64,000 bases of DNA from Streptomyces thermodiastaticus (GCF_014656135.1 NZ_BNBV01000003.1:124001-188000); one strand, 5' to 3'; shown: positions 41,978 to 54,753, numbered from the stretch's first letter. Notes: a model not told the origin generated them from the letters alone. Made by a program: numbers and translations.

Positions 41978-43414
41978 ATGCGCCGAGCAAAGATCGTCTG
42001 TACTCTGGGGCCCGCCACCACCACGTACGACCAGATCAAGGCACTGGTCGACGCCGGAATGGATGTCGCCCGCATCAACCTCAGCCACGGCGACCACGCC
42101 GAACACGAGGAGCGCTACCGGCACGTCCGCCGGGCCGCCGACGAGACCGGCCGCAGCATCGGACTCCTCGCCGACCTGCAGGGTCCCAAGATCCGGCTCG
42201 GACGCTTCCGCGAAGGCCCCGTCCTGCTCGAGCGCGGCGACCGCTTCACCATCACCGTCGAGGAAGGCGTCGAGGGCGACCACAGCATCTGCGGCACCAC
42301 CTACGCCGGCCTCGCCGAGGACGTCACCCCCGGCGAGCGCATCCTCGTCGACGACGGCAAGGTCGCCCTGAAGGTCACCGCCGTCGACGGCCCCCGCGTG
42401 CACACCGAGGTCGTCGAGGGCGGCATGGTCTCCGACCACAAGGGCCTCAACCTGCCCGGCGTCGCCGTCTCCGTCCCCGCCCTGTCCAAGAAGGACGAGG
42501 AGGACCTGCGCTGGGCGCTGCACACCGGCTTCGACGCCGTCGCCCTCTCCTTCGTCCGCAGCGGCCGCGACGTCCTCGCCGTGCACCGCATCATGGACGA
42601 GGTGGGCCGCCGCCTCCCCGTCATCGCCAAGATCGAGAAGCCGCAGGCGGTGGAGGCCCTCGACGACATCGTCGCCGCCTTCGACGGCGTCATGGTCGCC
42701 CGCGGCGACCTCGGGGTGGAGATGCCCCTCGAACAGGTCCCCATCGTCCAGAAGCGCGCGATCAAGCTCGCCCGGCGCAACGCCAAGCCGGTGATCGTCG
42801 CCACCCAGATGCTCGACTCCATGATCGACAACCCGCGCCCGACCAGGGCGGAGGCGTCGGACGTGGCCAACGCGGTGCTCGACGGCACGGACGCGGTGAT
42901 GCTCTCCGGCGAGACGAGCGTGGGCAAGCACCCGGTCGTCACGGTCCGCACCATGGCGAAGATCCTCGCCGCGGCGGAGGAGGACCTCCTGGCCAAGGGC
43001 CTGTCGCCGCTCACCGACAGCTCCAAGCCCCGCACCCAGGGCGGCGCGGTGGCCCGCGCCGCGGCCGAGATCGGCGACTTCCTCGGTGCCAAGTTCCTCG
43101 TCGCCTTCACCCAGTCCGGCGACACCGCCCGCCGGCTGTCCCGCTACCGCTCCCCGATCCCGCTCCTCGCCTTCACCCCCGAACCGGCCACCCGGTCCCA
43201 GCTGAGCCTGTCGTGGGGCGTGGAAACCTTCCTCGGCCCCAGCGTCGACTCCACGGACGCGATGGTGGCCCAGGTCGACGAGCTGTTGCTGCGCTCCGGC
43301 CGGTGCCAACGGGGCGATGCGGTGGTGATCACGGCCGGCTCCCCTCCGGGCGTCCCGGGCGCGACCAACATGGTCCGCGTCCACCACATCGGGGTGGACG
43401 ACTGCCCCCGGTAG
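41978..43414 (+). CDS. pyk: pyruvate kinase
   Basis: A 478-residue glycolytic enzyme that turns phosphoenolpyruvate and ADP into pyruvate and ATP. Seen are the start RRAKIVCTLGPATTT, the catalytic lysine in IAKIEKPQAV, the metal and phosphate sites in MVARGDLGVEMPLEQVP, and ATQMLDSMIDNPRPTRAE followed by DGTDAVMLSGETS. The C-terminal allosteric domain is complete. The start is supported by the -10-like hexamer just upstream. Two hairpins follow the stop. Confidence 0.97.
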   Translation: MRRAKIVCTLGPATTTYDQIKALVDAGMDVARINLSHGDHAEHEERYRHVRRAADETGRSIGLLADLQGPKIRLGRFREGPVLLERGDRFTITVEEGVEGDHSICGTTYAGLAEDVTPGERILVDDGKVALKVTAVDGPRVHTEVVEGGMVSDHKGLNLPGVAVSVPALSKKDEEDLRWALHTGFDAVALSFVRSGRDVLAVHRIMDEVGRRLPVIAKIEKPQAVEALDDIVAAFDGVMVARGDLGVEMPLEQVPIVQKRAIKLARRNAKPVIVATQMLDSMIDNPRPTRAEASDVANAVLDGTDAVMLSGETSVGKHPVVTVRTMAKILAAAEEDLLAKGLSPLTDSSKPRTQGGAVARAAAEIGDFLGAKFLVAFTQSGDTARRLSRYRSPIPLLAFTPEPATRSQLSLSWGVETFLGPSVDSTDAMVAQVDELLLRSGRCQRGDAVVITAGSPPGVPGATNMVRVHHIGVDDCPR

Positions 43415-43431
43415 CCGGGGCGGTGCGCTCA

Positions 43432-43455
43432 GGTGCCCGGACGGGCCCGGGCACC
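43432..43455 (+). terminator. first hairpin after pyk
   Basis: GGTGCCCGG and CCGGGCACC pair around a 6-nt loop, 18 bp after the stop. The left arm is within a 15-nt string that recurs at 43464-43478. Confidence 0.6.
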
Positions 43456-43505
43456 GGCCGGTACGCTCAGGTGCCCGGGCGGCGAAAAGGCGCCGGCACA
43501 CAAAG

Positions 43506-43539
43506 AAGCGGATGTCCGCCACGGCGAGAACATCCGCTT
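43506..43539. terminator. bidirectional hairpin between pyk and the tRNA gene
   Basis: AAGCGGATGT and ACATCCGCTT form a perfect 10-bp stem with a 14-nt loop. T-rich runs follow on both strands (TTTTCGC on plus, CTTTGTG on minus), so it can serve pyk and the convergent tRNA gene. Confidence 0.75.
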
Positions 43540-43569
43540 TTCGCTGCTTTCCCTCGATCGAAGGTCAGG

Positions 43570-43643
43570 TGCCCCGGGTGGGATTCGAACCCACACTGAA
43601 TACCTTTTGAGGGTATCGTCTCTGCCGATTGGACTACCGGAGC
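43570..43643 (-). tRNA. tRNA with CAA (Leu) anticodon but short variable arm
   Basis: The minus strand folds into a 74-nt class I tRNA. The acceptor stem is GCTCCGG/CCGGGGC with one G-U pair and discriminator A. The D arm has a 3-bp stem (GTC/GAC), the anticodon stem ATACC/GGTAT encloses CTCAAAA, giving anticodon CAA, the variable loop is only TCAGT, and the T arm is GTGGG-TTCGAAT-CCCAC. The CCA end is not encoded. Normal bacterial tRNA-Leu has a long variable arm, so the body resembles Gln/Glu tRNAs while the anticodon reads the Leu codon UUG. True charging is uncertain. Confidence 0.8.
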
Positions 43644-43743
43644 CTCTTAGAACCGAAGGTCAGTGTAGCCCCTCGGTCCCTCAAACATACAGGAGATAGG
43701 TAGGCTCTTGTCAGCACCACCCTGCCCAGAACGAGGAGCTTCC

Positions 43744-44415
43744 GTGACCGCCGAGTCGCCCCAGCCCGTGAACGTCCCCGACGAGGACAAGTCGCACGTG
43801 CCCCCGGTGACGACCCGTGTCGTCATCGCGGAGGACGAGGCGCTGATCCGGCTGGATCTCAAGGAGATGCTCGAGGAGGAGGGCTACACGGTCGTCGGCG
43901 AGGCCGGGGACGGTGAGCGTGCGGTGGAACTGGCCCGGGAGCACCGCCCCGACCTGGTGATCCTCGATGTGAAGATGCCGAAGCTGGACGGCATCTCGGC
44001 CGCGGAGAAGATCGCCGGGGAGCGGATCGCGCCGGTGCTGATGCTGACCGCGTTCTCGCAGCGCGACCTGGTGGAGCGGGCCCGGGACGCCGGTGCGATG
44101 GCGTACCTGGTCAAGCCGTTCAACAAGAGCGACGTCGTGCCGGCGATCGAGATGGCCGTCTCGCGGTTCACCGAGCTGAAGGAGCTGGAGAAGGAGGTCG
44201 CGGACCTCGCCCAGCGACTGGAGACCCGCAAGCTGGTGGACCGGGCGAAGTCGATTCTGCAGACGGAGTACGGGCTGACCGAGCCGGCCGCGTTCCGCTG
44301 GATCCAGAAGACGTCGATGGACCGCCGTATGTCGATGCAGCAGGTCGCCGAGGCGGTCATCAAGGACAACGAGGAGAAGAAGGCCGCGAAGAACGGCAAG
44401 TCCGCCAAGGGGTGA
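43744..44415 (+). CDS. pdtaR: ANTAR-domain response regulator, PdtaR type
   Basis: A 223-residue two-component regulator. The receiver domain (about 27-145) has VIAEDEALIR, the phospho-acceptor Asp75 in LVILDVKMPKLDG, LTAFSQRDL and the lysine in YLVKPFNK. The C-terminal ANTAR domain (about 165-215) contains RAKSILQTEYGLTEPAAFRWIQ followed by RMSMQQVAEAV, which binds paired RNA hairpins to stop transcription termination. No sensor kinase is encoded nearby, so its partner (PdtaS) is elsewhere. The GTG start has GAGGAGC a few bases upstream. It is likely cytosolic. Confidence 0.92.
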   Translation: MTAESPQPVNVPDEDKSHVPPVTTRVVIAEDEALIRLDLKEMLEEEGYTVVGEAGDGERAVELAREHRPDLVILDVKMPKLDGISAAEKIAGERIAPVLMLTAFSQRDLVERARDAGAMAYLVKPFNKSDVVPAIEMAVSRFTELKELEKEVADLAQRLETRKLVDRAKSILQTEYGLTEPAAFRWIQKTSMDRRMSMQQVAEAVIKDNEEKKAAKNGKSAKG

Positions 44416-44606
44416 GCGGCCGAGCCGTCCTCGAGGGTGTTCGGGCCCGCGCTCCCCGGCCGGGGACCGCGGGCCCTCTGCGTACCGTGCGCACTTGCGC
44501 GTTGGACCGGCAGGCGAACCGCCGGGGCCGTGCCGCCGGTACGGCCCCCGACGCGGCCGGCGGCCCCCGCGCGGCACCGGACGGAACGTCTGTCCGCAAG
44601 GAGCGC

Positions 44607-45008
44607 ATGTCCGATCCGACCGCCGCCTCCAGGGCCCCGGGCCGGGTCCTCGACGGCGCCGGCGCCGAGAGCCGGCAGGTCCGGGACGCCGTACGGGACT
44701 TCGTCGAGACGGTCACGTTCGCGACCGCCGACGAGATCGTCGCGATGCCGCGGGAGGTGCTCGCGGAGGACGTCACGGCCCTGCCGCCGTGGGCGCGCCG
44801 GCTCGCCTGCCGGCTGGCGTGCCTGCAACGCCCCGGCGATCCGGAGCTGTTGCGGCAGGCGGCGGCGGACCTGCTGTGCTTCGGCCCGGACCGGGACGAG
44901 CAGGCGGAGGAACTGACGCGGCGGGCGGAGGAGCTGGAGCAGCAGCGGTGCGCCGGGGAACGACGCGGGCCGCCGCCCGGCGGTGACCGGGGCGGCGGCC
45001 CGCGTTAG
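44607..45008 (+). CDS. small protein of unknown function
   Basis: A 133-residue protein that I do not recognise. The middle part (about 25-75) looks folded and helical, with RQVRDAVRDFVETVTFATADEI and ALPPWARRLACRLACLQRPGDPE; the tail is rich in Glu, Arg and Gly and probably disordered. AAGGAG lies 4 bp before the ATG, which supports the start. It follows the ANTAR regulator gene by 190 bp and runs towards livF. No membrane helix or signal is seen. Confidence 0.65.
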   Translation: MSDPTAASRAPGRVLDGAGAESRQVRDAVRDFVETVTFATADEIVAMPREVLAEDVTALPPWARRLACRLACLQRPGDPELLRQAAADLLCFGPDRDEQAEELTRRAEELEQQRCAGERRGPPPGGDRGGGPR

Positions 45009-45030
45009 GCCGACCGGCGGAACCGGCGGA

Positions 45031-45743
<713 letters not shown>

Positions 45744-45747
<4 letters not shown>

Positions 45748-46679
45748 CGGTCCGTCTCCTTGCCGGGCGCGGCGTCACGGGTGGGGTCGGCCGGGGGTGC
45801 CCCGGCCGTCGCCTCGGCCTGGGCCTCGGCCTCGCGGACCTCCGCGGCCTCCTCCGCCCCGGGTGCGCCCTCGAATGGCTCGCCCAGATAGGCGGCGACG
45901 ACGCGTTCGTCGCCCTGGACGGTGGCGCTGTCGCCCTCGACGAGCTTCTCGCCCTGCACGAGGACGGCGACGCGGTCGCAGAGGTTGAAGATGAAGCGCA
46001 TGTCGTGCTCGATGACGAGGACGGCGATGCCCATGTCCCGGATGGCGAAGACGAGTTCCTCGGTGGCCCGGGTCTCCTGGGGGTTCATGCCGGCGGTGGG
46101 CTCGTCCAGCAGGAGCAGGCCCGGTTCGCTGGCGAGGGCGCGGGCGATCTCCAGCTTGCGCTGTTCGCCGTAGGGGAGGTTGCGGGCGAGATGGTCCGCC
46201 TTGTCGGCGAGCCCGACGAAGTCCAGCAGTTCCATGGCGCGGGCGCGGGAGGCGGCCTCCGCCCGGTGGAAGCCCGGGCCGCGCAGCACGGCGGACCAGA
46301 ACCCCTCCTTGGTGCGGGTGTGGCGTCCGACCAGGACGTTCTCCAGCACGGTCATGTTGGCGAACAGCCGGATGTTCTGGAAGGTGCGGGCGATGCCGGC
46401 CGCGGTGACCTTGAACGACTTCGGCGGCAGCACGGAGCCCTTGTAGCGGACCTCGCCCTCGGTGGGGACGTACAGCCCGGTGAGGCAGTTGAAGAACGTG
46501 GTCTTCCCGGCGCCGTTGGGGCCGATCAGGCCGACGATCTCCGAGTTGTGCACGGTCAGGTCGACGCCGCGCACCGCGGTGAGGCCGCCGAAGCGCATGG
46601 TGACGCCGCGCGCCTCGAGGACGGGCTCGCCGGGCGCGGCGGGCTGCGGTGCGGCGGAGGTGGTGGTGTCGGTGGTCAT
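45744..46679 (-). CDS. livG: branched-chain amino acid ABC transporter ATPase (LivG)
   Basis: A 311-residue ABC ATPase. Walker A is GPNGAGKTT, followed by ARTFQNIRLF, the LivG-type signature NLPYGEQRKLEIARAL, Walker B LLLLDEPTAGMNP and the switch His in VIEHDMRFIF. The last 45 residues are an Ala/Glu-rich tail beyond the family core. The ATG was chosen because the protein then starts just 5 bp after livM. With LivF it forms the ATPase pair of the transporter. Confidence 0.94.
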
Positions 46680-46684
46680 GGTGG

Positions 46685-48514
46685 TCAGGCCCCTGTCCTG
46701 CCGAGGGCTGCGGGCGCGTCGGCTGCGTCGTGGAATTCGAGTCGGCGGCGTCGGTTGGGGATGAGGCCTTCGGGACGGAAGCGCATGAGCAGGATGAGGG
46801 CGACGCCGAAGGCGAAGAGCTGGTAGTCCCCGAGGAACTGCAGCTTGTTGGGGATGAGGAAGAGCAGCGCGGCACCGATGAGGGGGCCGGCGATGGTGCC
46901 CATGCCGCCGAGGACGACCGCGGCCAGCAGGAAGGCCGAGTTGGGCGGGATGGCCCCGGCGAACAGGTACTGCTCGGGGGTGACGGTGTAGGTGACGTGG
47001 GCCTGGACGGTGCCGGCGAGTCCGGCGAGGCAGGCGCCGACGGCGAAGGCGATCAGCTTGACGCGGAAGCCGTTGATGCCCATGGCGAGCGCCGCGGTCT
47101 CGTCCTCGCGGATGGCGACCCAGGCCCGGCCGATGCGGGAGTTGCCGCTGCGCCGGAAGACGAGGACCACCACGGCCGTGACGACCAGCATTAGGAAGAA
47201 GTAGTTGGCGAAGCGTCCGATGGTGAAGCCGCCGACGGAGTGCGGGGCGCCGAAGTCGAAGCCGAGGATGTCCAGGTTGGGGATGGAGGAGATGCCGTTG
47301 GAGCCGTTGGTCAGATCGGGCCCCGAGGTGCCGTCGAGGTTGTTGGCGGTGATGCGGAAGATCTCCCCGAAGCCGAGGGTGACGATGGCGAGGTAGTCGC
47401 CGCGCAGCCGCAGGGTCGGGGCGCCGATGAGGACACCGAAGACGAGCGAGGCCACCGCGCCGATGAGGACCGCCGCCCAGAAGGGGAAGTGCACGCCGAA
47501 GGGCGAGCTGGGCGAGCCGGAGACCAGGGAGGCGGCGTAGGCGCCGACACCGAGGAAGGCGACGTAGCCCAGGTCGAGCAGCCCGGCGAGGCCGACGACG
47601 ATGTTCAGGCCGAGGGCGACCGTGGCGAAGATCAGGATGTAGACGCCCAGGGTCGCGTACTGGTCGTCGGTCTGGGTGAAGGGGAACAGTGCGGCGGCGA
47701 CGAAGGCCCCGCACAGGGTGACGTTCTGGTGCCGCCCGGTGATCTGCGTGGCGTGGGCGACGAGACCGGCCTTGTTCAGGGCGGCGAAGCCGAAACCGGC
47801 CAGCAGCAGGAATCCGATGAAGAGTTCGTCGTACGAGGTGCCGATGCCGTAGGTGAAGACGGTCAGGCCGAGCGCGAGGATCGCGACGACGACGAGGATC
47901 TCGGCCCAGGAGGGCAGCTCGCGCAGGGGGCGGGGGCTGCCGGAGGCGAACGCGGCCTTGACGGTCTGCCAGCCGTGGGCGAGACGGTGGGCGGTCTTCT
48001 CCCAGGCGGTGCTGTCGGGGTCGACGGGGTCCGGCTCGGGCCGCTCGAACGGCAGGGCCAGGGCGCCGACGAGGGCGGCGAGGCTGGTGACGGCGACGAT
48101 CCAGCCGCCGGGTTCCAGGTTGACCAGGCCGCCGAGTTCGACGCTGATGGCGAGGACGGTGTACCAGGCGGTGGCGAAGGTGCCGAGAGCGGCGAGCTTC
48201 ACGGCCGCGTCGGCGCCGGCCGGGGCGATCCGGCGCACACCGCGGACGCCGTGGGAGGCGAGGGCGAACAGGGTGGTGAGCACGCCGCCGATCAGGACCA
48301 GGACCTGCAGGCCGCCGGGGTAGCCGTAGACGGTGAGGTCGCCGGGGAACTCGGCGGTCCAGGTCCAGGCCAGGAAGGTGGCGGCGACGGTGAGCACGCC
48401 GCCGCCGGCGGCCAGGGCCCGTCCGACGGGCGCGGGTATGCCGAACAGGCCGGAGGCCTTGGCGCCGAAGGCGGGGGCGCTCGGGGTCTCGGGTGCGGTG
48501 ATCTGTGTGGTCAT
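46685..48514 (-). CDS. livM: branched-chain amino acid ABC transporter permease (LivM), long form
   Basis: A 609-residue membrane protein. The C-terminal 350 residues are a typical LivM permease, with GLNIVVGLAGLLDLGYVAF, the EAA-like loop GDYLAIVTLGFGEIFRI and GAIPPNSAFLLAAVVLGGMG. The first 240 residues add about four to five hydrophobic helices (for example ALAAGGGVLTVAATFLAW and GGWIVAVTSLAALVGALAL), making it clearly longer than the usual 330-430. The start was fixed by the 5-bp spacing from livH. It forms the channel together with LivH. Confidence 0.92.
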   Translation of the reverse strand: MTTQITAPETPSAPAFGAKASGLFGIPAPVGRALAAGGGVLTVAATFLAWTWTAEFPGDLTVYGYPGGLQVLVLIGGVLTTLFALASHGVRGVRRIAPAGADAAVKLAALGTFATAWYTVLAISVELGGLVNLEPGGWIVAVTSLAALVGALALPFERPEPDPVDPDSTAWEKTAHRLAHGWQTVKAAFASGSPRPLRELPSWAEILVVVAILALGLTVFTYGIGTSYDELFIGFLLLAGFGFAALNKAGLVAHATQITGRHQNVTLCGAFVAAALFPFTQTDDQYATLGVYILIFATVALGLNIVVGLAGLLDLGYVAFLGVGAYAASLVSGSPSSPFGVHFPFWAAVLIGAVASLVFGVLIGAPTLRLRGDYLAIVTLGFGEIFRITANNLDGTSGPDLTNGSNGISSIPNLDILGFDFGAPHSVGGFTIGRFANYFFLMLVVTAVVVLVFRRSGNSRIGRAWVAIREDETAALAMGINGFRVKLIAFAVGACLAGLAGTVQAHVTYTVTPEQYLFAGAIPPNSAFLLAAVVLGGMGTIAGPLIGAALLFLIPNKLQFLGDYQLFAFGVALILLMRFRPEGLIPNRRRRLEFHDAADAPAALGRTGA

Positions 48515-48519
48515 CGGTG

Positions 48520-49452
<933 letters not shown>

Positions 49453-49505
49453 CGCATGTCCTCCGAGACGTTCGGATGTGCGACGGATGTGACCGGATGC
49501 GAGTG

Positions 49506-49539
49506 CGCGCGGGGCGCCAGTGGAACAGCGCCCCGCGCG
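49506..49539 (-). terminator. 12-bp hairpin between livK and livH
   Basis: CGCGCGGGGCGC and GCGCCCCGCGCG form a perfect stem with a 10-nt loop just after livK. It probably acts as a partial terminator or an mRNA-stabilising stem, letting the binding protein exceed the membrane parts. Confidence 0.7.
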
Positions 49540-49561
49540 GCTGGTGGGTGTGCGGGCCTGG

Positions 49562-50797
49562 TCAGCCGGTGAAGGTGCCGGACTTCACCGGCTCGAAGAC
49601 GCCGTTCTTGACGGCGTAGACGGTGAGCTGCTTGTTGGTGGCGTCACCGTATTCGTCGAAGGAGACCTTGCCGGTCACACCGTCGAAGGACACGTTCTGC
49701 ATGGCCTCGGTGACCTTGGCGCGGGCATCGGAGGGCAGCGTGCCGCCGTTGTCGTCGACGACCTTCTTGACGGCCTCGATGATGGCCCAGGCCGAGTCGT
49801 AGGAGTAGCCGCCGTAGGCGGAGTAGTCGTCCTTGTAGCCGGCCGCCTTGTAGTCGGCGACGAACTGCTTGGCGGAGGGTAGGGTCTCCACCGGGGCGCC
49901 CACGGAGGTGGCCAGGTCGCCTTCGGCCTCCGGGCCGGCCAGCTTGGCGTAGGTGGCGTCGTTGATGCCGTCGCCGCCGACCAGCGGGATCTTCGCACCG
50001 GCCGCCTTGATCTGCTTGCTCAGCGGTCCGGCCTGCGGGTATTCGCCGCCGTAGTAGACGACGTCGGCACCGGATTTCTTGACCTTGGTGGCGACGGCGG
50101 AGAAGTCCTTGGTGTCGGGGTTGATGTGCTCGGTGCCGACGATCTGCCCGCCGAGTTTTTTGAACTCGGCGCTGAAGGTGCTGGCGAGGCCGGCGCCGTA
50201 GGTCTTCTTGTCGTCGATGACGAAGACCTTCCGCTTTTTCGCGTCGTTGTAGACGTACTGGGCGGCGAACGGACCCTGGATGGCGTCGGTGGTGGCGGTG
50301 CGGAAGTAGGACTTGTAGGGGCGGACCTTCTTGGTCTGCCAGTCGGGACCCTGGGTGAGAGAGGGGCCGGTGTTGGCGGGGGAGACCTCGACGAGTTTCG
50401 CGTCGTCGAAGACCTTCTGCATGGATTCGGCGACGGAGGAGTTGAGCGGCCCGACCACTCCGAGGACGTTCTTGTCGGCGACGAACTTCGAGGCGTTCTG
50501 CTGTCCGGCGGACGGCTGCGCCTGGTCGTCGAGAGCTTCGATCTTGAAAGTGACGCCCTTGACGTAGTTCTTCTTGTTGGCGTTCCTGGCGGCGAGATCG
50601 GCCGAGTTCTTGATGCCGAGGCCCATGGCGGACAGGTCGCCGGTCAGCGGGGCGTCGACGCCGATGACCACGGTGGTGCCACCGCTGCCGGAGCCGGAGG
50701 ACCCGGTGTCGCCGCCGCCCCGGGAGCCGCAGGCGGTCAGGGTGAGTGCGCCCGCCGCCAGTGCGGCGGTGATGGCGATGAGCGAACGTAGACGCAC
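49562..50797 (-). CDS. livK: branched-chain amino acid-binding lipoprotein (LivK)
   Basis: A 411-residue substrate-binding lipoprotein. The signal peptide ends in the lipobox LTAC, so Cys23 would be lipidated by Lgt, which is encoded in this window. The mature part has the type I periplasmic binding fold, starting GVDAPLTGDLSAMGLGIKN, with YGGYSYDSAWAIIEAVK near the end. The GTG was chosen because AAAGGA lies 8 bp upstream and the signal peptide begins there. It is the first gene of the liv operon. Leucine, isoleucine or valine are the expected ligands, but family members bind other compounds too. Confidence 0.92.
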   Translation of the reverse strand: MRLRSLIAITAALAAGALTLTACGSRGGGDTGSSGSGSGGTTVVIGVDAPLTGDLSAMGLGIKNSADLAARNANKKNYVKGVTFKIEALDDQAQPSAGQQNASKFVADKNVLGVVGPLNSSVAESMQKVFDDAKLVEVSPANTGPSLTQGPDWQTKKVRPYKSYFRTATTDAIQGPFAAQYVYNDAKKRKVFVIDDKKTYGAGLASTFSAEFKKLGGQIVGTEHINPDTKDFSAVATKVKKSGADVVYYGGEYPQAGPLSKQIKAAGAKIPLVGGDGINDATYAKLAGPEAEGDLATSVGAPVETLPSAKQFVADYKAAGYKDDYSAYGGYSYDSAWAIIEAVKKVVDDNGGTLPSDARAKVTEAMQNVSFDGVTGKVSFDEYGDATNKQLTVYAVKNGVFEPVKSGTFTG

Positions 50798-51747
50798 GGT
50801 CAGTCCTTTCCCGAGGCACGGCCCTCCTCCCTGGAAGGGGCCGAGTCGCACGCCGGCCCGGAGGGATATTCCGACCGCGTGGTGACTGGCGGTGACTCTA
50901 AGCGCGGGTACGGAACATCGAGGAGAGTCTGACGGATGCTGTGACGTTCTTGTTATGACCCCGCGTAATACCGAACGGCGACGGGCGGCTGGAGCAGGGG
51001 ATTCCGGGCCGATTCGCTCGGTCCGATTTACCGGAGCCGCAGGACGCGAGGGGTCCTCGTTCAGGTGTCTCGGCGGTTTTGGTGATGACCGGGAATGTCT
51101 CCGGAGGGGGGCGCGGAGACCCGCGGTGAGATCCAGTGCGGGGCGGGACTCGCGAGCGGAACTCTGCCACCGCATTGCCTCCGTATTACACGGTGTTACA
51201 TCCAGGAAAGACGGTCCGGCATTCCGCGTCACTGTCTCGCATTGTGTGACACGCCGAGGGACGAAGATCGCGCGGACGGACCCAGGTCCGTGGTGAAGGG
51301 CGGGCCGGAGCGGAGGGCGGGAGAAAGCCCTGTATGCGGTCGGCTCCTCCGGATCACAGAAGACGGAAGGCTGGATTCCGCGCTTGCTTCCGTGCTTGTC
51401 GACCGGCGCCGCGCAGGCGAAGCCCGGGGCGGTTCGCGGCCCCGGTGCGGCGGCACCGGATGCGGGTGCGTGACGTCGCCGCCCTCGCGGGGAACGGCCG
51501 GCACGCCGCTTGTCGTGGCGTGGCCCCGGAGGGCGGGCAGCACGGATCCCCGGCGCCGGCCGGCCGAGGGGGCTGTCGCCCGGGTCGTATGCGATCCGCG
51601 CCGAGCTGTCCGAGGGGCGCGAGGCGAGCGCTGAGGGGGCGTCAGTGGCCGTGAGGTGTCTGGAAGCCGGCCGACGAGGACCCGGACGGGGCGCCCGGCC
51701 CCGGCCTGCGTCCGGAGGCCGGGGCGGGACGCGGGCGCGTCGTGGGC
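50798..51747. other. 950-bp region upstream of livK without a convincing gene
   Basis: The first 450 bp have a lower GC content than the neighbours, and the open frames here lack the GC-rich third codon position typical of Streptomyces genes. The livK promoter must lie near its right edge as read on the minus strand (for example TAGAGT around 50896-50901). The remainder, to the thioesterase stop, is GC-rich and I see no RNA gene or hairpin of note. Confidence 0.6.
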
Positions 51748-52239
51748 TCAGCCGGCCGCCGGCGGCTGCTGGGCGCCGTCGTCCGGGCGGACGTCGCGCA
51801 GCATGCAGGTCAGGCGGGCGCTGCAGACCCGACGGCCCTCCTCGTCGCTGATGGCGATCTCGTAGGTGGCCGTGGAACGCCCCCGGTGCAGGGGCGTGGC
51901 CACGCCGGTGACCAGGCCGGAGCGCACCCCGCGGTGGTGGGTGCAGTTCAGGTCCACGCCGACGGCGATCTTCGTCGGCCCGCCGTGCAGCATGGACCCC
52001 ACGGAGCCGAGCGTCTCGGCCAGCACCGCCGAGGCACCGCCGTGCAGCAGCCCGTACGGCTGGGTGTTGCCCTCCACCGGCATGGTGCCCACGACCCGCT
52101 CGGCGGACGCCTCGACGATCTGCACGCCCATCCTGGTGCCGAGGTGTCCGGCGGAGAACAGCGCGGGCAGATCGACGCCGAGCGCGGCGTACTCGTCGAC
52201 GACCTCCTGCGGGAACTTCACGTGGTGCTGCTCGCCCAT
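51748..52239 (-). CDS. PaaI-like hotdog-fold thioesterase
   Basis: A 163-residue single hotdog domain. QPYGLLHGGASAVLAETLGSVGS is the central hotdog helix with the conserved His-Gly-Gly and the catalytic-type Glu, and AVGVDLNCTHHRGVRSGLVTGVATPLHRG follows, as in PaaI/YigI-like acyl-CoA thioesterases. No signal or extra domain is present. It should hydrolyse an acyl-CoA of unknown nature. The gene stands alone between livK and the molybdoenzyme gene. Confidence 0.88.
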   Translation of the reverse strand: MGEQHHVKFPQEVVDEYAALGVDLPALFSAGHLGTRMGVQIVEASAERVVGTMPVEGNTQPYGLLHGGASAVLAETLGSVGSMLHGGPTKIAVGVDLNCTHHRGVRSGLVTGVATPLHRGRSTATYEIAISDEEGRRVCSARLTCMLRDVRPDDGAQQPPAAG

Positions 52240-52321
52240 GGGACCGGCTCCGTTCGTCGTTGGTCGCTCGCGGCCGGCCCCCGCGCCGGGCGGGGACCGG
52301 CCGTCTCGGCTGAGCGAACGC

Positions 52322-54598
<2,277 letters not shown>

Positions 54599-54753
54599 CG
54601 CGCCCTCCCCTTCGACAGCAGTGTCAAGACCTGTGGTGCCGATCCTGCCACGCGGCAGCGGCAACCGGACCGGCCCCTCTCGAGGCGGCGCGCGCCGGCG
54701 GCCCCCGGGGCGCGCGGTCCGCGCTGTCAGTGGGGCGTGGCAGGATCGGGGAC

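Noticed and set aside
50892..51296. A 134-codon plus-strand frame upstream of livK.
   Set aside because: Third codon positions are not GC-rich as in neighbouring genes, there is no good ribosome-binding site and the protein has no recognisable features.
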